DNA of 64,000 nucleotides. It comes from Asticcacaulis sp. UBA2476. Its GTDB lineage: Bacteria; Pseudomonadota; Alphaproteobacteria; Caulobacterales; Caulobacteraceae. Each line of letters begins with the position of its first letter. Within the stretch, counting starts at the first letter, position 1. The notes beneath the pieces are model-generated. The model saw only the letters and a list, made by a program, of their open reading frames with translations, had not been told where the DNA came from and made no database searches. This document shows, one piece after another, positions 53,236-61,064 of this stretch. The stretch lies in contig DDPE01000038.1 in the NCBI GenBank assembly GCA_002342035.1, positions 1-64,000 on the forward strand. Reading direction: 5' to 3'. The translations under genes were made by a program, and so were the position numbers.

Positions 53236-53835
53236 CTACCTCTTGGCGCTGCGTCCCGTCTTTTTTACGGGCCGCTTAATCTTGCCAGATCCCCCGAGCA
53301 TGAAATCGACCAGTGCACGCATACCATGTACCATTTGCTGTTCTACTGTATCTAAACTAACCTTGAGCTTATCCGCCACTTCACGTGTCGTAAGCCCTTC
53401 AATTTTTCTTAAGCGCACAACCTGCTGGCAGCGCGGCGGCAAATTACTGAGCCCTGCATGCAATCTTCGGACCTCATCCCGTGCCAGTAAGGTGCGGTCC
53501 GGTGTTATATTATCAGCTAAGACAATCGAAGCCTCTAAATCCGCTACATGCTCGATTGAAATAATTTTAGATCGTTTCACACAGTTGATCAGGTGGTTGC
53601 GCGCAACGGTAAAAACAAAGGCTTTAGTATTTAAGATGATTTCACCATTTCGGGCGCTAGCATAAAGTTTCAGGTAAACCTCCTGCCGCAGATCAGCGAT
53701 GTCCCCCTCGTTACGCCAGTTCCGGCGTAGATATCGCATCAGGGAGGGCTCCAGCGGCAGGACCTCAGATGCGAACCACTGCTTTATGGCGGTATCGTCC
53801 TGGTGTTCTACAAAATGTCCGGACCGCCGCGCCAT
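53236..53835 (-). CDS. FecI-like ECF sigma factor
   Basis: Iron-transport-type ECF sigma factor here tied to a glycan locus. Region 2 shows L-M-R-Y-L-R-R-N-W-R-N-E-G-D-I-A-D-L-R-Q-E-V-Y-L-K-L-Y-A. Region 4 shows L-P-P-R-C-Q-Q-V-V-R-L-R-K-I-E-G-L-T-T-R-E-V-A-D-K-L. A Lys/Arg-rich tail (K-I-K-R-P-V-K-K-T-G-R-S-A-K-R) is unusual in length. GAGGTTGCG before ATG 53835. Followed without gap by the FecR-like gene. Confidence 0.92.
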   Translation of the reverse strand: MARRSGHFVEHQDDTAIKQWFASEVLPLEPSLMRYLRRNWRNEGDIADLRQEVYLKLYASARNGEIILNTKAFVFTVARNHLINCVKRSKIISIEHVADLEASIVLADNITPDRTLLARDEVRRLHAGLSNLPPRCQQVVRLRKIEGLTTREVADKLKVSLDTVEQQMVHGMRALVDFMLGGSGKIKRPVKKTGRSAKR

Positions 53836-53958
53836 CGCAACCTCACCTTGACCACTTAGTCAGGCTAACAGTGCTGAGCATGGCAGGCTTGTTGAATTAC
53901 GCCCATAAAGTTGCACTTAAGCAGTATAGGATCTAACGAATATCATAAAACATCACTT

Positions 53959-54014
53959 GGCGCCCAATCCGGACGTTCTCAGCACGAAAGGCGTTACTGC
54001 CCGAGAGCGGACAT
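53959..54014 (+). repeat. Island-specific GCGGACAT paired repeat (copy 4)
   Basis: GGCGCCCAATCCGGACGTT (53959-53977) and CCCGAGAGCGGACAT (54000-54014), upstream of the sigma gene and just past the LysR gene stop. Spacing of 40 bp equals that of copy 3. Confidence 0.65.
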
Positions 54015-54036
54015 GCTGGCCATGGCTCCAGCCCCC

Positions 54037-54927
54037 TCATTTTTGCCGAAGGGCTTCGAGCAGGAGCGTAAAAGCCGGTGTGTGCTGCCTTCGGCTGGGG
54101 TAGTAAAGGTGATAGCCGGAAAAAGGCGGGCACCAGTCCTCTAACACGCGGATTAGGCGGCCATCCTTGATGTGCGTTTCAACCTGGCTTTCGAACAGAT
54201 AAACCAGACCTAGTCCGTCGAGCGCGGCATTTTCCATCATTTCATTGTCATTGATAATCAGGTGCCCGCTGACCTTTACATCAAGAACGACACCGTCATG
54301 TTCAAACTCCCAGGCATAGATGCCTCCGGAAGTGGTCTGTCGGTAGCTGACGCAGTTATGTTCACTCAAATCGCGTGGCGTCTTCGGTATCGCATGGCAG
54401 TTAAAATATGAAGGCGAGCCGACGACCGCCATTCGAATATCCGGACTGATCCGAACGGAGATCATGTCCTTTTCAACCTGCTCGCCCAGGCGAATACCGG
54501 CATCAAAACGGCCTTCGACAATGTTAGTCAAACCTTCGCTGACGCTTATCTCAAAGGTGATATCGGGATAGTCGGCCGTGAGCTTCACCAGAACGGGCCA
54601 TAGGACCTTTTTTGCAGCATGCCGAAATGTGGCGATACGGATCGTCCCGGCGGGCTTGTCTCGCAATGCGCCAATAGCAGCGATTTCATTGTCGATATGA
54701 TCGAAGGCTGGGCGCAAGCTGGCCAGCAGCTTTTCTCCGGCATCGGTAAGTGAAAGACTGCGGGTCGTCCGCGCGATCAATCTGACACCCAACCGTTCTT
54801 CCAGCCCCCGTACCGCGAAGCTCAGGGCGGCCTGAGACACACCCAGCGTGGCGGCAGCACGGGTAAAACTACCGACTTCGGCAACCGCAATGAATGCGGC
54901 CAGATCGCTAAAATCGCCCTTACGCAT
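54037..54927 (-). CDS. LysR-family transcriptional regulator
   Basis: DNA-binding regulator. The N-terminal winged helix-turn-helix covers residues ~8-65 (A-F-I-A-V-A-E-V-G-S-F-T-R-A-A-A-T-L-G-V-S-Q-A-A-L-S). The effector domain follows (G-T-I-R-I-A-T-F-R-H-A-A, F-E-I-S-V-S-E-G-L-T-N-I-V-E-G-R-F-D-A-G-I-R-L-G). 296 residues, complete. It is divergent from the OYE-family gene, so it probably controls that gene and the aldo-keto reductase behind it. Confidence 0.9.
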   Translation of the reverse strand: MRKGDFSDLAAFIAVAEVGSFTRAAATLGVSQAALSFAVRGLEERLGVRLIARTTRSLSLTDAGEKLLASLRPAFDHIDNEIAAIGALRDKPAGTIRIATFRHAAKKVLWPVLVKLTADYPDITFEISVSEGLTNIVEGRFDAGIRLGEQVEKDMISVRISPDIRMAVVGSPSYFNCHAIPKTPRDLSEHNCVSYRQTTSGGIYAWEFEHDGVVLDVKVSGHLIINDNEMMENAALDGLGLVYLFESQVETHIKDGRLIRVLEDWCPPFSGYHLYYPSRRQHTPAFTLLLEALRQK

Positions 54928-54929
54928 TT

Positions 54930-54940
54930 ATAAGCCTTAT
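54930..54940. promoter_or_regulatory. ATAAG-C-CTTAT palindrome at the LysR start
   Basis: Perfect 5-bp arms, lying directly upstream of the LysR start codon and over its AAGG ribosome site, in the 119-bp divergent promoter region. Candidate autoregulatory site. Confidence 0.35.
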
Positions 54941-55046
54941 TTATATCTACATGCAGATTATAGCGACTAATCCATAGGAATGTCTCTTGCTATTTTCCAT
55001 CCAAGGCAAGGTGCCCTTGCCGTCAGAATGGATATTGAGACCGAGG

Positions 55047-56177
55047 ATGAAATCAGACAGTCAGCTTTTCGAGACATTAAACTTGGCAGGTTTGCCTCTG
55101 CGCAACCGGATCGTTATGGCACCAATGACCACATGGGCCTCAAACGATGACGGTACGGTATCGGATGCCGAAGACGCCTATTACAGACTGCGCGTTAAAG
55201 GCATCGGCTTGGTTATCACCGGATGCACACATGTTCAGGCCAATGGCATCGGCTTTACCGGGGAGTTTGCAGCCGATGATGATCGTTTTATCCGAAGCCT
55301 GAAGAAATTAGCCGAAGCGGCAAAAAGCGGTGGCGCGCCGGCGATCCTGCAAATCTTCCACGCCGGCGTCAAAGCCATTCCCGAACTAGTGTCAGAGGTC
55401 GTTGCCGCAAGCGCCGTGCCCGGCGATGCCAGCCCTTTTGCAGCAACCGTCACACCACGTGCGCTGACCGAAGCTGAAGTCCTGGACGCCATCAATGCCT
55501 TTGGTCAGGCGACGCGCCGGGCTATCGAGGCCGGATTTGACGGCATTGAATTGCATGGCGCGCATGGCTTCCTGATCCAGAATTTCTTTTCGCCACACTT
55601 TAATAAACGCACCGATCAGTGGGGCGGATCTCTGAATAACCGCATGCGCTTTCCGCTCGCAGTCATTTCCGAGGTGCGCAGGGTCATCACCCAAGGTGCC
55701 GATCGCCCCTTTGTTCTGGGCTACCGGATTTCGGTTGATGAACCGACCGAAGACGGGCTGCGCATCGAAGATTCTCTGAGACTCATCGACGGGGTTATCG
55801 CAAGCGGTGCCGACTATGTGCACGTGTCGCTATCGGACGCGCTGACGGCTAGGCCCGTTGGTGAACCCGACGGGCCCACAATCGTTCGCATACTGGTCGA
55901 TCATATCGCCGGTCGCGTGCCCCTCATTGCCGCGGGACAGATCAGAACCGCCGAACAGGCCAGGCGCGCCCTTAAGGACGGCTTATCATTAGTCGCCATT
56001 GGCCAAGGACTGATCATGAACCCGGACTGGGTGGAGATCGCAAAGCACCCAACGTCCGCAGTCGCTTTGGAACTCGACCCCGGTGATATCGCGAAACTCA
56101 GTATCCCCCAGAAACTTTGGACCGTGATTCAGGCCATGACGGGTTGGTTCAAGATTCGCCAACCCACAATGAACTGA
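55047..56177 (+). CDS. Old-yellow-enzyme family flavin oxidoreductase
   Basis: FMN-dependent NAD(P)H:enone reductase-type barrel. Visible: L-R-N-R-I-V-M-A-P-M-T-T-W at the FMN edge, Q-I-F-H-A-G where many members have Q-L-x-H-x-G, F-D-G-I-E-L-H-G-A-H-G-F-L-I-Q-N-F-F-S-P and N-K-R-T-D-Q-W-G-G-S-L-N-N-R. ATG 55047 is chosen because the conserved part begins a few residues later; ATG 54987-type upstream starts add a non-family segment. It is followed after 34 bp by the aldo-keto reductase gene. Confidence 0.88.
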   Translation: MKSDSQLFETLNLAGLPLRNRIVMAPMTTWASNDDGTVSDAEDAYYRLRVKGIGLVITGCTHVQANGIGFTGEFAADDDRFIRSLKKLAEAAKSGGAPAILQIFHAGVKAIPELVSEVVAASAVPGDASPFAATVTPRALTEAEVLDAINAFGQATRRAIEAGFDGIELHGAHGFLIQNFFSPHFNKRTDQWGGSLNNRMRFPLAVISEVRRVITQGADRPFVLGYRISVDEPTEDGLRIEDSLRLIDGVIASGADYVHVSLSDALTARPVGEPDGPTIVRILVDHIAGRVPLIAAGQIRTAEQARRALKDGLSLVAIGQGLIMNPDWVEIAKHPTSAVALELDPGDIAKLSIPQKLWTVIQAMTGWFKIRQPTMN

Positions 56178-56211
56178 CCGACATTGATGCCAATATTAAG
56201 AGGCTAAAACC

Positions 56212-57387
56212 ATGAAACAGGAAAATAAATCACAAAGCGGCCATCGTCCACAAAGCCTTAGCCGCCGCGACATGCTGACCCTGAGCGCGGCAGGTGGGGT
56301 GATGGCAATGGCCAGTCCAGGCCAGACCGCCAGTAAAAAAGAGGATGCCTCTGAGGGGCAAACCACCACACCAGGCCCATTGCGCAAAGGGAACCAACAG
56401 ATGCAAATGAGAAACCTTGGCACACTTGAGGTGTCTGAACTTGGGTTAGGCTGCATGAATATGAGCGGCAATTATAATCCGCGCGCTGACGTTCAGCAGT
56501 CGATCAAAACAATTCGCAAAGCGGCTGAAAATGGCGTGACCTTCTTCGATACGGCCGAGGTTTATGGTCCATACATCAACGAAGACCTGGTCGGCGAAGC
56601 GCTTCAACCTATTCGCAATCACATCAAAATCGCCACGAAATTCGGCTTTGCCATCGACGGAACGGCGGCACTCAACAGTCGTCCGGAACATATCAAAAAG
56701 GTGGTTGAGGAATCGCTGAAGCGTCTGCGGACGGATCGCATTGATCTCTATTATCAGCATCGCGTCGATCCGAATGTGCCGATTGAGGATGTTGCCGGTG
56801 CGATAAAAGATCTTATAAGTCAGGGCAAAATTCTACACTTTGGTCTGTCAGAAGCCAGCGTGAAAACAATTCGTCGCGCCCATGCCGTTCAGGCCGTTTC
56901 AGCGGTTCAAAGCGAATATTCTTTGTGGACACGCAATGTCGAATTGAATGGTGTGTTGAAGACATGCGAAGAATTAGGGATTGGCTTCGTTCCTTGGTCG
57001 CCGGTTGGTGCCGGTTTTCTGACCGGCAAATATGATACGACCACCATGTTCGATGAAAAAGCAGATTTCCGCGCGGGCTTTCCGAGGTTCTCAAAAGCGT
57101 TCCTGCCTTTGAACATGCCGATCATTGAATGGTTGAAAAGCTATGCCCAAAAGAAGGGGGCGACACCTTCACAAATCGCCCTCGCCTGGTTGCTTGCCAA
57201 AAGCCCCAACATAGTTCCGATCCCAGGCACGCGCAGCGAACTGCACCTTCTTGAAAATCTTGGCGCTCAGACGGTCAGTCTGTCCGCCGCTGACGTTCAA
57301 GAGATCGATACACTGCTGTCGAAATTTCCTGTCTACGGTGACCGTATGGGCGAAGCCCACATGAGTTCCATCGATTACACTGTCTGA
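56212..57387 (+). CDS. Aldo/keto reductase with Tat-like N-terminus
   Basis: NADPH-dependent reductase of the AKR fold, near the AKR13/YakC type. The barrel has G-L-G-C-M-N-M-S-G, F-D-T-A-E-V-Y-G-P (catalytic Asp and Tyr), A-T-K-F-G-F (Lys) and Y-Y-Q-H-R-V-D (His). The first 45 residues contain S-R-R-D-M-L-T-L-S-A-A-G-G-V-M-A-M-A, a twin-arginine-like signal unusual for this cytosolic family. If exported it would need folding with cofactor first, which Tat allows. Confidence 0.87.
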   Translation: MKQENKSQSGHRPQSLSRRDMLTLSAAGGVMAMASPGQTASKKEDASEGQTTTPGPLRKGNQQMQMRNLGTLEVSELGLGCMNMSGNYNPRADVQQSIKTIRKAAENGVTFFDTAEVYGPYINEDLVGEALQPIRNHIKIATKFGFAIDGTAALNSRPEHIKKVVEESLKRLRTDRIDLYYQHRVDPNVPIEDVAGAIKDLISQGKILHFGLSEASVKTIRRAHAVQAVSAVQSEYSLWTRNVELNGVLKTCEELGIGFVPWSPVGAGFLTGKYDTTTMFDEKADFRAGFPRFSKAFLPLNMPIIEWLKSYAQKKGATPSQIALAWLLAKSPNIVPIPGTRSELHLLENLGAQTVSLSAADVQEIDTLLSKFPVYGDRMGEAHMSSIDYTV

Positions 57388-57540
57388 GCGGACACGATCT
57401 AAGGCTTCTATCAGAGCACTCATGAGCGCAAAAACGCAAGGCGGACTGGGTAGTGGTCAATACACAGCCTTGTTATTTGAAATCAAATTCTAAGGGATTA
57501 TCCTGAATATGACATTCAACAAGCGAAAGGAGGTGGTCTG

Positions 57541-57615
57541 ATGTCTCATTGTCAAATGCCGCATACGGCAAATCGGGTGAGCACGGCCTTCATCGCAGGG
57601 GGCCGGCTCGCCTGA
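57541..57615 (+). CDS. 24-codon open frame with strong ribosome site
   Basis: ATG 57541 to TGA 57615, preceded by AAAGGAGGTGGTCTG, an exceptionally good Shine-Dalgarno match. The peptide starts M-S-H-C-Q-M-P-H-T-A-N-R and ends A-G-G-R-L-A. It is followed by a terminator hairpin. No family is recognised. It could be a small protein, a leader peptide or part of a small RNA. The rest of the 338-bp spacer (57388-57725) holds only a GCGGACA repeat. Confidence 0.4.
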   Translation: MSHCQMPHTANRVSTAFIAGGRLA

Positions 57616-57642
57616 GTTGTCCACGTGCATTGCCAGACAATG

Positions 57643-57675
57643 GAGGACCGTCCGCGAGGGCGGTCCTTTGCTTAT
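57643..57675 (+). terminator. Hairpin after the 24-codon frame
   Basis: GAGGACCG-TCC pairs with GGG-CGGTCCT around GCGA, followed by TTGCTT. The T-tract is interrupted. Confidence 0.6.
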
Positions 57676-57694
57676 AAAGTGCTGTCCTGCTTGC

Positions 57695-57710
57695 GCCCGT
57701 AGCGGACAAT
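57695..57710 (+). repeat. Half copy of the GCGGACA island repeat
   Basis: GCGCCCGTAGCGGACA, a single arm combining both halves of the paired module. It lies 16 bp from the HxlR gene stop. Confidence 0.45.
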
Positions 57711-57725
57711 CGGCGGGCATGAAAC

Positions 57726-58109
57726 TCAGGCAGACATGTCAGGGTAGTCCCGAGAAAACTCCCGTACGGCGATCAAGACCGGCATAAGTCCTTGGCCGGC
57801 CGCTGTGAGGCCATACTCGACACGGGGCGGTCGCTCGCCGAAATCGTGCCTCGCAACAAGTCCGTCGTTCTCCAGTTCCCTAAGATGTTGTGTCAGCATT
57901 TTCTGAGATATGTCTGGGATGTCTCGCATGAACTGTGATGCGCGCATCGACGGCTCGGCGAACAGCCGGAACAGGATGGGCAGCTTCCACCGACCAGTGA
58001 TCATTCGAAGCACCCGGGTCACATGTGAGACAGATCCATTAGCGCCGAGGCAAACATCTCTTGCTTCTCGTCCGACAGGCACCTTTAAGTGCGTAATTGC
58101 CTTGTTCAT
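57726..58109 (-). CDS. HxlR-family transcriptional regulator
   Basis: MarR-like winged-helix regulator of redox or aldehyde genes. The core reads I-T-G-R-W-K-L-P-I-L-F-R-L-F, then R-D-I-P-D-I-S-Q-K-M-L-T-Q-H-L-R-E-L-E-N-D-G-L-V and V-E-Y-G-L-T-A-A-G. A single Cys (V-C-L-G) precedes the core and might be a redox sensor as in some relatives. It is divergent from the SDR gene across a 47-bp gap, the classical arrangement for this family. Confidence 0.88.
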   Translation of the reverse strand: MNKAITHLKVPVGREARDVCLGANGSVSHVTRVLRMITGRWKLPILFRLFAEPSMRASQFMRDIPDISQKMLTQHLRELENDGLVARHDFGERPPRVEYGLTAAGQGLMPVLIAVREFSRDYPDMSA

Positions 58110-58156
58110 CGTCTTGTCCTTTTATCAATCCCTCGCATCAACATGGGAATTGCCAG

Positions 58157-58966
58157 ATGGATTTGAAACTTGATGGAAAAATTGCACTTGTCACAGGCAG
58201 TAGCAAGGGTATCGGCGAAGGAATAGCCAGAGGCTTGGCGCGTGAGGGTGCTATCGTCATCGTCCATGGCCGCAACAAAACCAGTACCGAAGAAGTCGCC
58301 CACGACATTATCACCCAAGGTGGGCGTGCCTACGCAGTCTTTGGCGATCTAACGAATGACGGTGAAGTCCAAGCGCTCGTCAAGAATGCGCAGGCTTTCG
58401 CCAAGCCCGTCGAAATCCTAGTAAACAATGCAGGCGGCTCCGGTGAGCCGGAAGACTGGACCACCACTCGTCCTCAGACATGGGCATCCGGTTACGACCG
58501 AAACGTGCTGGCGGCAGTAAGGGTGACCGCTCGGCTGCTGCCAAACATGCGGGCTGCCAAATGGGGAAGAATCGTCAATATCTCCAGCATGGCGGCGATG
58601 ATGGCTCCTGCGAAAAGGCCCGATTATGGTGCCGCCAAGGCTGCGATGATCGCGATGACGGCCTCGCTGGCAAAGGAGGTTGCGATGGATGGCATTACAG
58701 CGAACACAGTATCGCCCGGAACCATCCATAGCGATAAGTTGGACGAAGGCTTCCGCAAGGTTGCCACCGGGCAAGGCCTTGCGTCGGACGCGTCATGGAC
58801 CGAAATCGAGAAAACTGTGCTGCCGATGTTTGCCCAAGTCCCCATGGGAAGGGTTGGAACGCTTGAGGAAATCGCCGATGCCATCGCTTTCCTAGTAAGT
58901 CCCCGCGCCAGCTACATCACTGGAGCAAACCTGCGGCTTGACGGCGGCATGTGGCCCGGACTTTGA
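58157..58966 (+). CDS. Short-chain dehydrogenase/reductase
   Basis: NAD(P)-dependent Rossmann enzyme. The cofactor motif is T-G-S-S-K-G-I-G near residue 12, with N-N-A-G-G near 90. The catalytic Ser is in N-I-S-S-M-A-A and Tyr/Lys in D-Y-G-A-A-K. The C-terminal G-A-N-L-R-L-D-G-G-M-W-P-G-L is typical. GGGAATTGCCAG precedes ATG 58157. It is likely repressed by the divergent HxlR regulator; substrate unknown. Confidence 0.9.
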   Translation: MDLKLDGKIALVTGSSKGIGEGIARGLAREGAIVIVHGRNKTSTEEVAHDIITQGGRAYAVFGDLTNDGEVQALVKNAQAFAKPVEILVNNAGGSGEPEDWTTTRPQTWASGYDRNVLAAVRVTARLLPNMRAAKWGRIVNISSMAAMMAPAKRPDYGAAKAAMIAMTASLAKEVAMDGITANTVSPGTIHSDKLDEGFRKVATGQGLASDASWTEIEKTVLPMFAQVPMGRVGTLEEIADAIAFLVSPRASYITGANLRLDGGMWPGL

Positions 58967-59065
58967 CCGTTCATGATGTCCGGATTGCCAACTCCGGCCG
59001 ATTGCCGTTCATCAATGTCCACGCAATTCCATAAGTGTGTTTTCGGTTCAAATGGCCCCCGCGTG

Positions 59066-60259
59066 TCATGTGATAAAATCTGACCACGCATCCATAAGCT
59101 TCCGCCGCTTTTCAAGAGCATCTCCACGTCGCTAGGCACGCTCTGTCATGTCTCCGACGGTATGCGCCAGCGCGGCCTCGGCAATCTCACGGGCGAAATC
59201 CGTTTCTTCACCACACCAGTCACGGAACGCCGACCGAAAACCATGGGGCGTGAAATGGCCCTTTTCCATACGGCGCATTTGCATGGTGAGAGACATCACA
59301 GACAAAGGTCCCATTTTCAATCCACGGAAAACGAAGCCTGTCGCTTGCGTCAGTCCCTTATCGCAAAGAGTTAGTGACAGGGGGCGGACGGAGTTCAATA
59401 TGGCCAAGCCCCTATCTGATAAGGGCACCCTATGTTCCCGCCCGGCCTTCATGCGCCTGGCGGGGACAGTCCAGACTTTTGCGACAACGTCCACTTCTTC
59501 CCAGGTCATCCCTAAAACCTCACCTGAACGAGCCGCACACAGAATGAGGAACTCCAGAGCCAGCGCTGACATATTATCGCGCTGGCGTAACTCCGTGACA
59601 AACTTAGGCACCTGATCGTAAGGCATAGCGGCATGGTGGCCGCGTGTAAGCTTATGTCGTTTCGGCAGCAGGTGATCGAGGTGGCCTTTCCAGCGAGCTG
59701 GGTTTGCACCGGTGCGCAGTCCCTTTGCTGCCGCGGCGTCAAGAACCCTCTCAACCCTTCCTCGCAATCGCGAAGCTGTCTCCGGTATGGTCTGCCAGAT
59801 TGGTTTTAACACTCGGAGGATATCCTGTGTGTCGATATCATTGACGGACATGTCCCATATGGGTTTGCCATATTCGCGCAGGCTAAAGCGCCATTGCGCC
59901 CGGTGCTTTGGGTTCCGCCATTGCAGTTCAATGTCGGAAAGCATTTGTTCGGCAAAAACACCGAAAGCTGGTTTCTCACGTCGGGCATCTTGTTCTGCCC
60001 GGCGCACCGCTAATGGGTCCTGCGGATTGTTTCTGTCTTTCAGCAATTTGAGTGCATTCCGCGCAGCTTCGCGGGCGTCGGCCAGACCGATAGCTGGATA
60101 GGGCCCCAACCCCATTTCTTTTTGCAATTTGTTCCAGCGGTAAATGAATAGCCACGACTTTGAGCCGCTCTTCGTGACCTGAAGATACAGGTTGCTCCCG
60201 TCCGAGTACCTGCCATGCGCATTCTGCGTGTCTACCCGTTTTGCTGTCAGTGTGGCCAT
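59066..60259 (-). pseudogene. P4-type tyrosine recombinase with amber at the catalytic tyrosine
   Basis: Island integrase. The start at ATG 60259 gives M-A-T-L-T-A-K-R-V, typical of DUF4102-type integrases. Catalytic Arg is in A-A-R-S-G-E-V-L-G-M-T-W, H-x-x-R in P-H-G-F-R-S-A-F-R-D-W, and the next His in A-L-A-H-T-V-G-D. The chain stops at TAG 59132-59134 after M-T-E-R-A. The same frame then reads R-R-G-D-A-L-E-K-R-R-K-L-M-D-A-W, the normal tail, to TGA 59066. In relatives the residue at the stop is the nucleophilic tyrosine, and TAC or TAT becomes TAG by one change. The product should be inactive. Confidence 0.85.
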
Positions 60260-60418
60260 TTTCTGTTTCCCGAAACTGACCCCAGCATTGACCCCAGCGG
60301 CAACGCCAGATGGGTGGAAACTAGGGCGAACCAATTCGGACAAATTGAATCACTTTTCTAAAATAAATCAACAGACTCACGTACGCCTACGGGCATCTTT
60401 GGACGCCCTTTAAAGGGT

Positions 60419-60452
60419 CTCTCTGTCCGCCATTTATTCAATTAAATAATTG
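60419..60452 (+). repeat. Right attachment repeat
   Basis: Identical to 39013-39046. It lies 160 bp upstream of the integrase start codon. It contains only the last part of the tRNA-Ser gene, so no second tRNA is formed. Confidence 0.9.
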
Positions 60453-60604
60453 ATTTAAACATTTTCAAATTCAGAAAAAGCCTTGCCCACGCTTTTGGTT
60501 CGGTACTCAGCGGCCTGTAGAGGCACTAGGCTGAGTGTATTGATGGAGACGGTGGCGTTTGGCTTCTTCGTCCTTTTCGTCACCCCGGCGCACCAAAGAT
60601 GAAT

Positions 60605-60838
60605 TCAGAAAAACCCACCATCGGCGAAGACAAGCTGGCCGTTGATCCATTCACCGTCGCTTAGACACAGGGCCGCGATGGCGTTCGCGACATCTTCGGG
60701 TTCACCGATGCGGCCATAGGGCGTCATCTGGGCGGCCTGAGCACGCATAGGGGCTGGCACATCCAGCAGGCGGGTATTGGTGGGTCCGGGGGCTACGGCA
60801 TTGACCGAGATACGCCCCGTGAGTCGCCCGCTTCGCAC
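60605..60838 (-). pseudogene. Truncated short-chain dehydrogenase, C-terminal part
   Basis: Only the last ~70 residues of an SDR remain: I-S-V-N-A-V-A-P-G-P-T-N-T, G-E-P-E-D-V-A-N-A-I-A-A-L-C and I-N-G-Q-L-V-F-A-D-G-G-F-F. The cofactor-binding half and the catalytic Ser/Tyr are absent. The break near 60815-60838 marks a rearrangement just outside the island. Confidence 0.7.
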
Positions 60839-61028
60839 GAATGGAGGTTGAGTTCAGAATTCACGATACTAGGGTAAGCCAACTCAACTACCAAGCGCTA
60901 ACGGATTAGGTGATTATATCCTCAGTGAGCGCTACTGCCTGAGTTCTTTAAGATCGGCATCGATGCCCCGCGACGATTCAGCCGAAATATTGTCATTCGC
61001 ACAAAAATTTGTTTCCTTCATTTTCATG

Positions 61029-61043
61029 TAGACGACCGGTCTA
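61029..61043. promoter_or_regulatory. Candidate TetR operator 1
   Basis: TAGACGACCGGTCTA, inverted TAGAC/GTCTA arms with a 5-bp spacer, 22 bp before the TetR start. It shares GGTCTAATT with the site upstream of the DJ-1 gene. Confidence 0.55.
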
Positions 61044-61064
61044 ATTTTAGATATATGAGATGAC

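Larger units (their letters stand above)
39013..60452. mobile_element. 21.4-kb integrated island at tRNA-Ser(GGA)
   Basis: Bounded by identical 34-bp repeats, the left one forming the tRNA 3' end, with a P4-type tyrosine recombinase next to the right repeat and an excisionase-like helix-turn-helix protein near the left. The cargo is a sigma/anti-sigma/TonB-receptor/GH3/esterase locus, two redox modules with regulators, a Sel1-TonB_C protein and gene fragments. No conjugation or phage structural genes are seen. The recombinase has lost its catalytic tyrosine codon. The island also has its own intergenic repeat family. It is probably a degenerated genomic island rather than an active element. 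Confidence 0.85.

Noticed and set aside
60419..60452. Second tRNA-Ser gene at the right island end
   Set aside because: Only the last 14 tRNA bases are repeated; the cloverleaf is absent.
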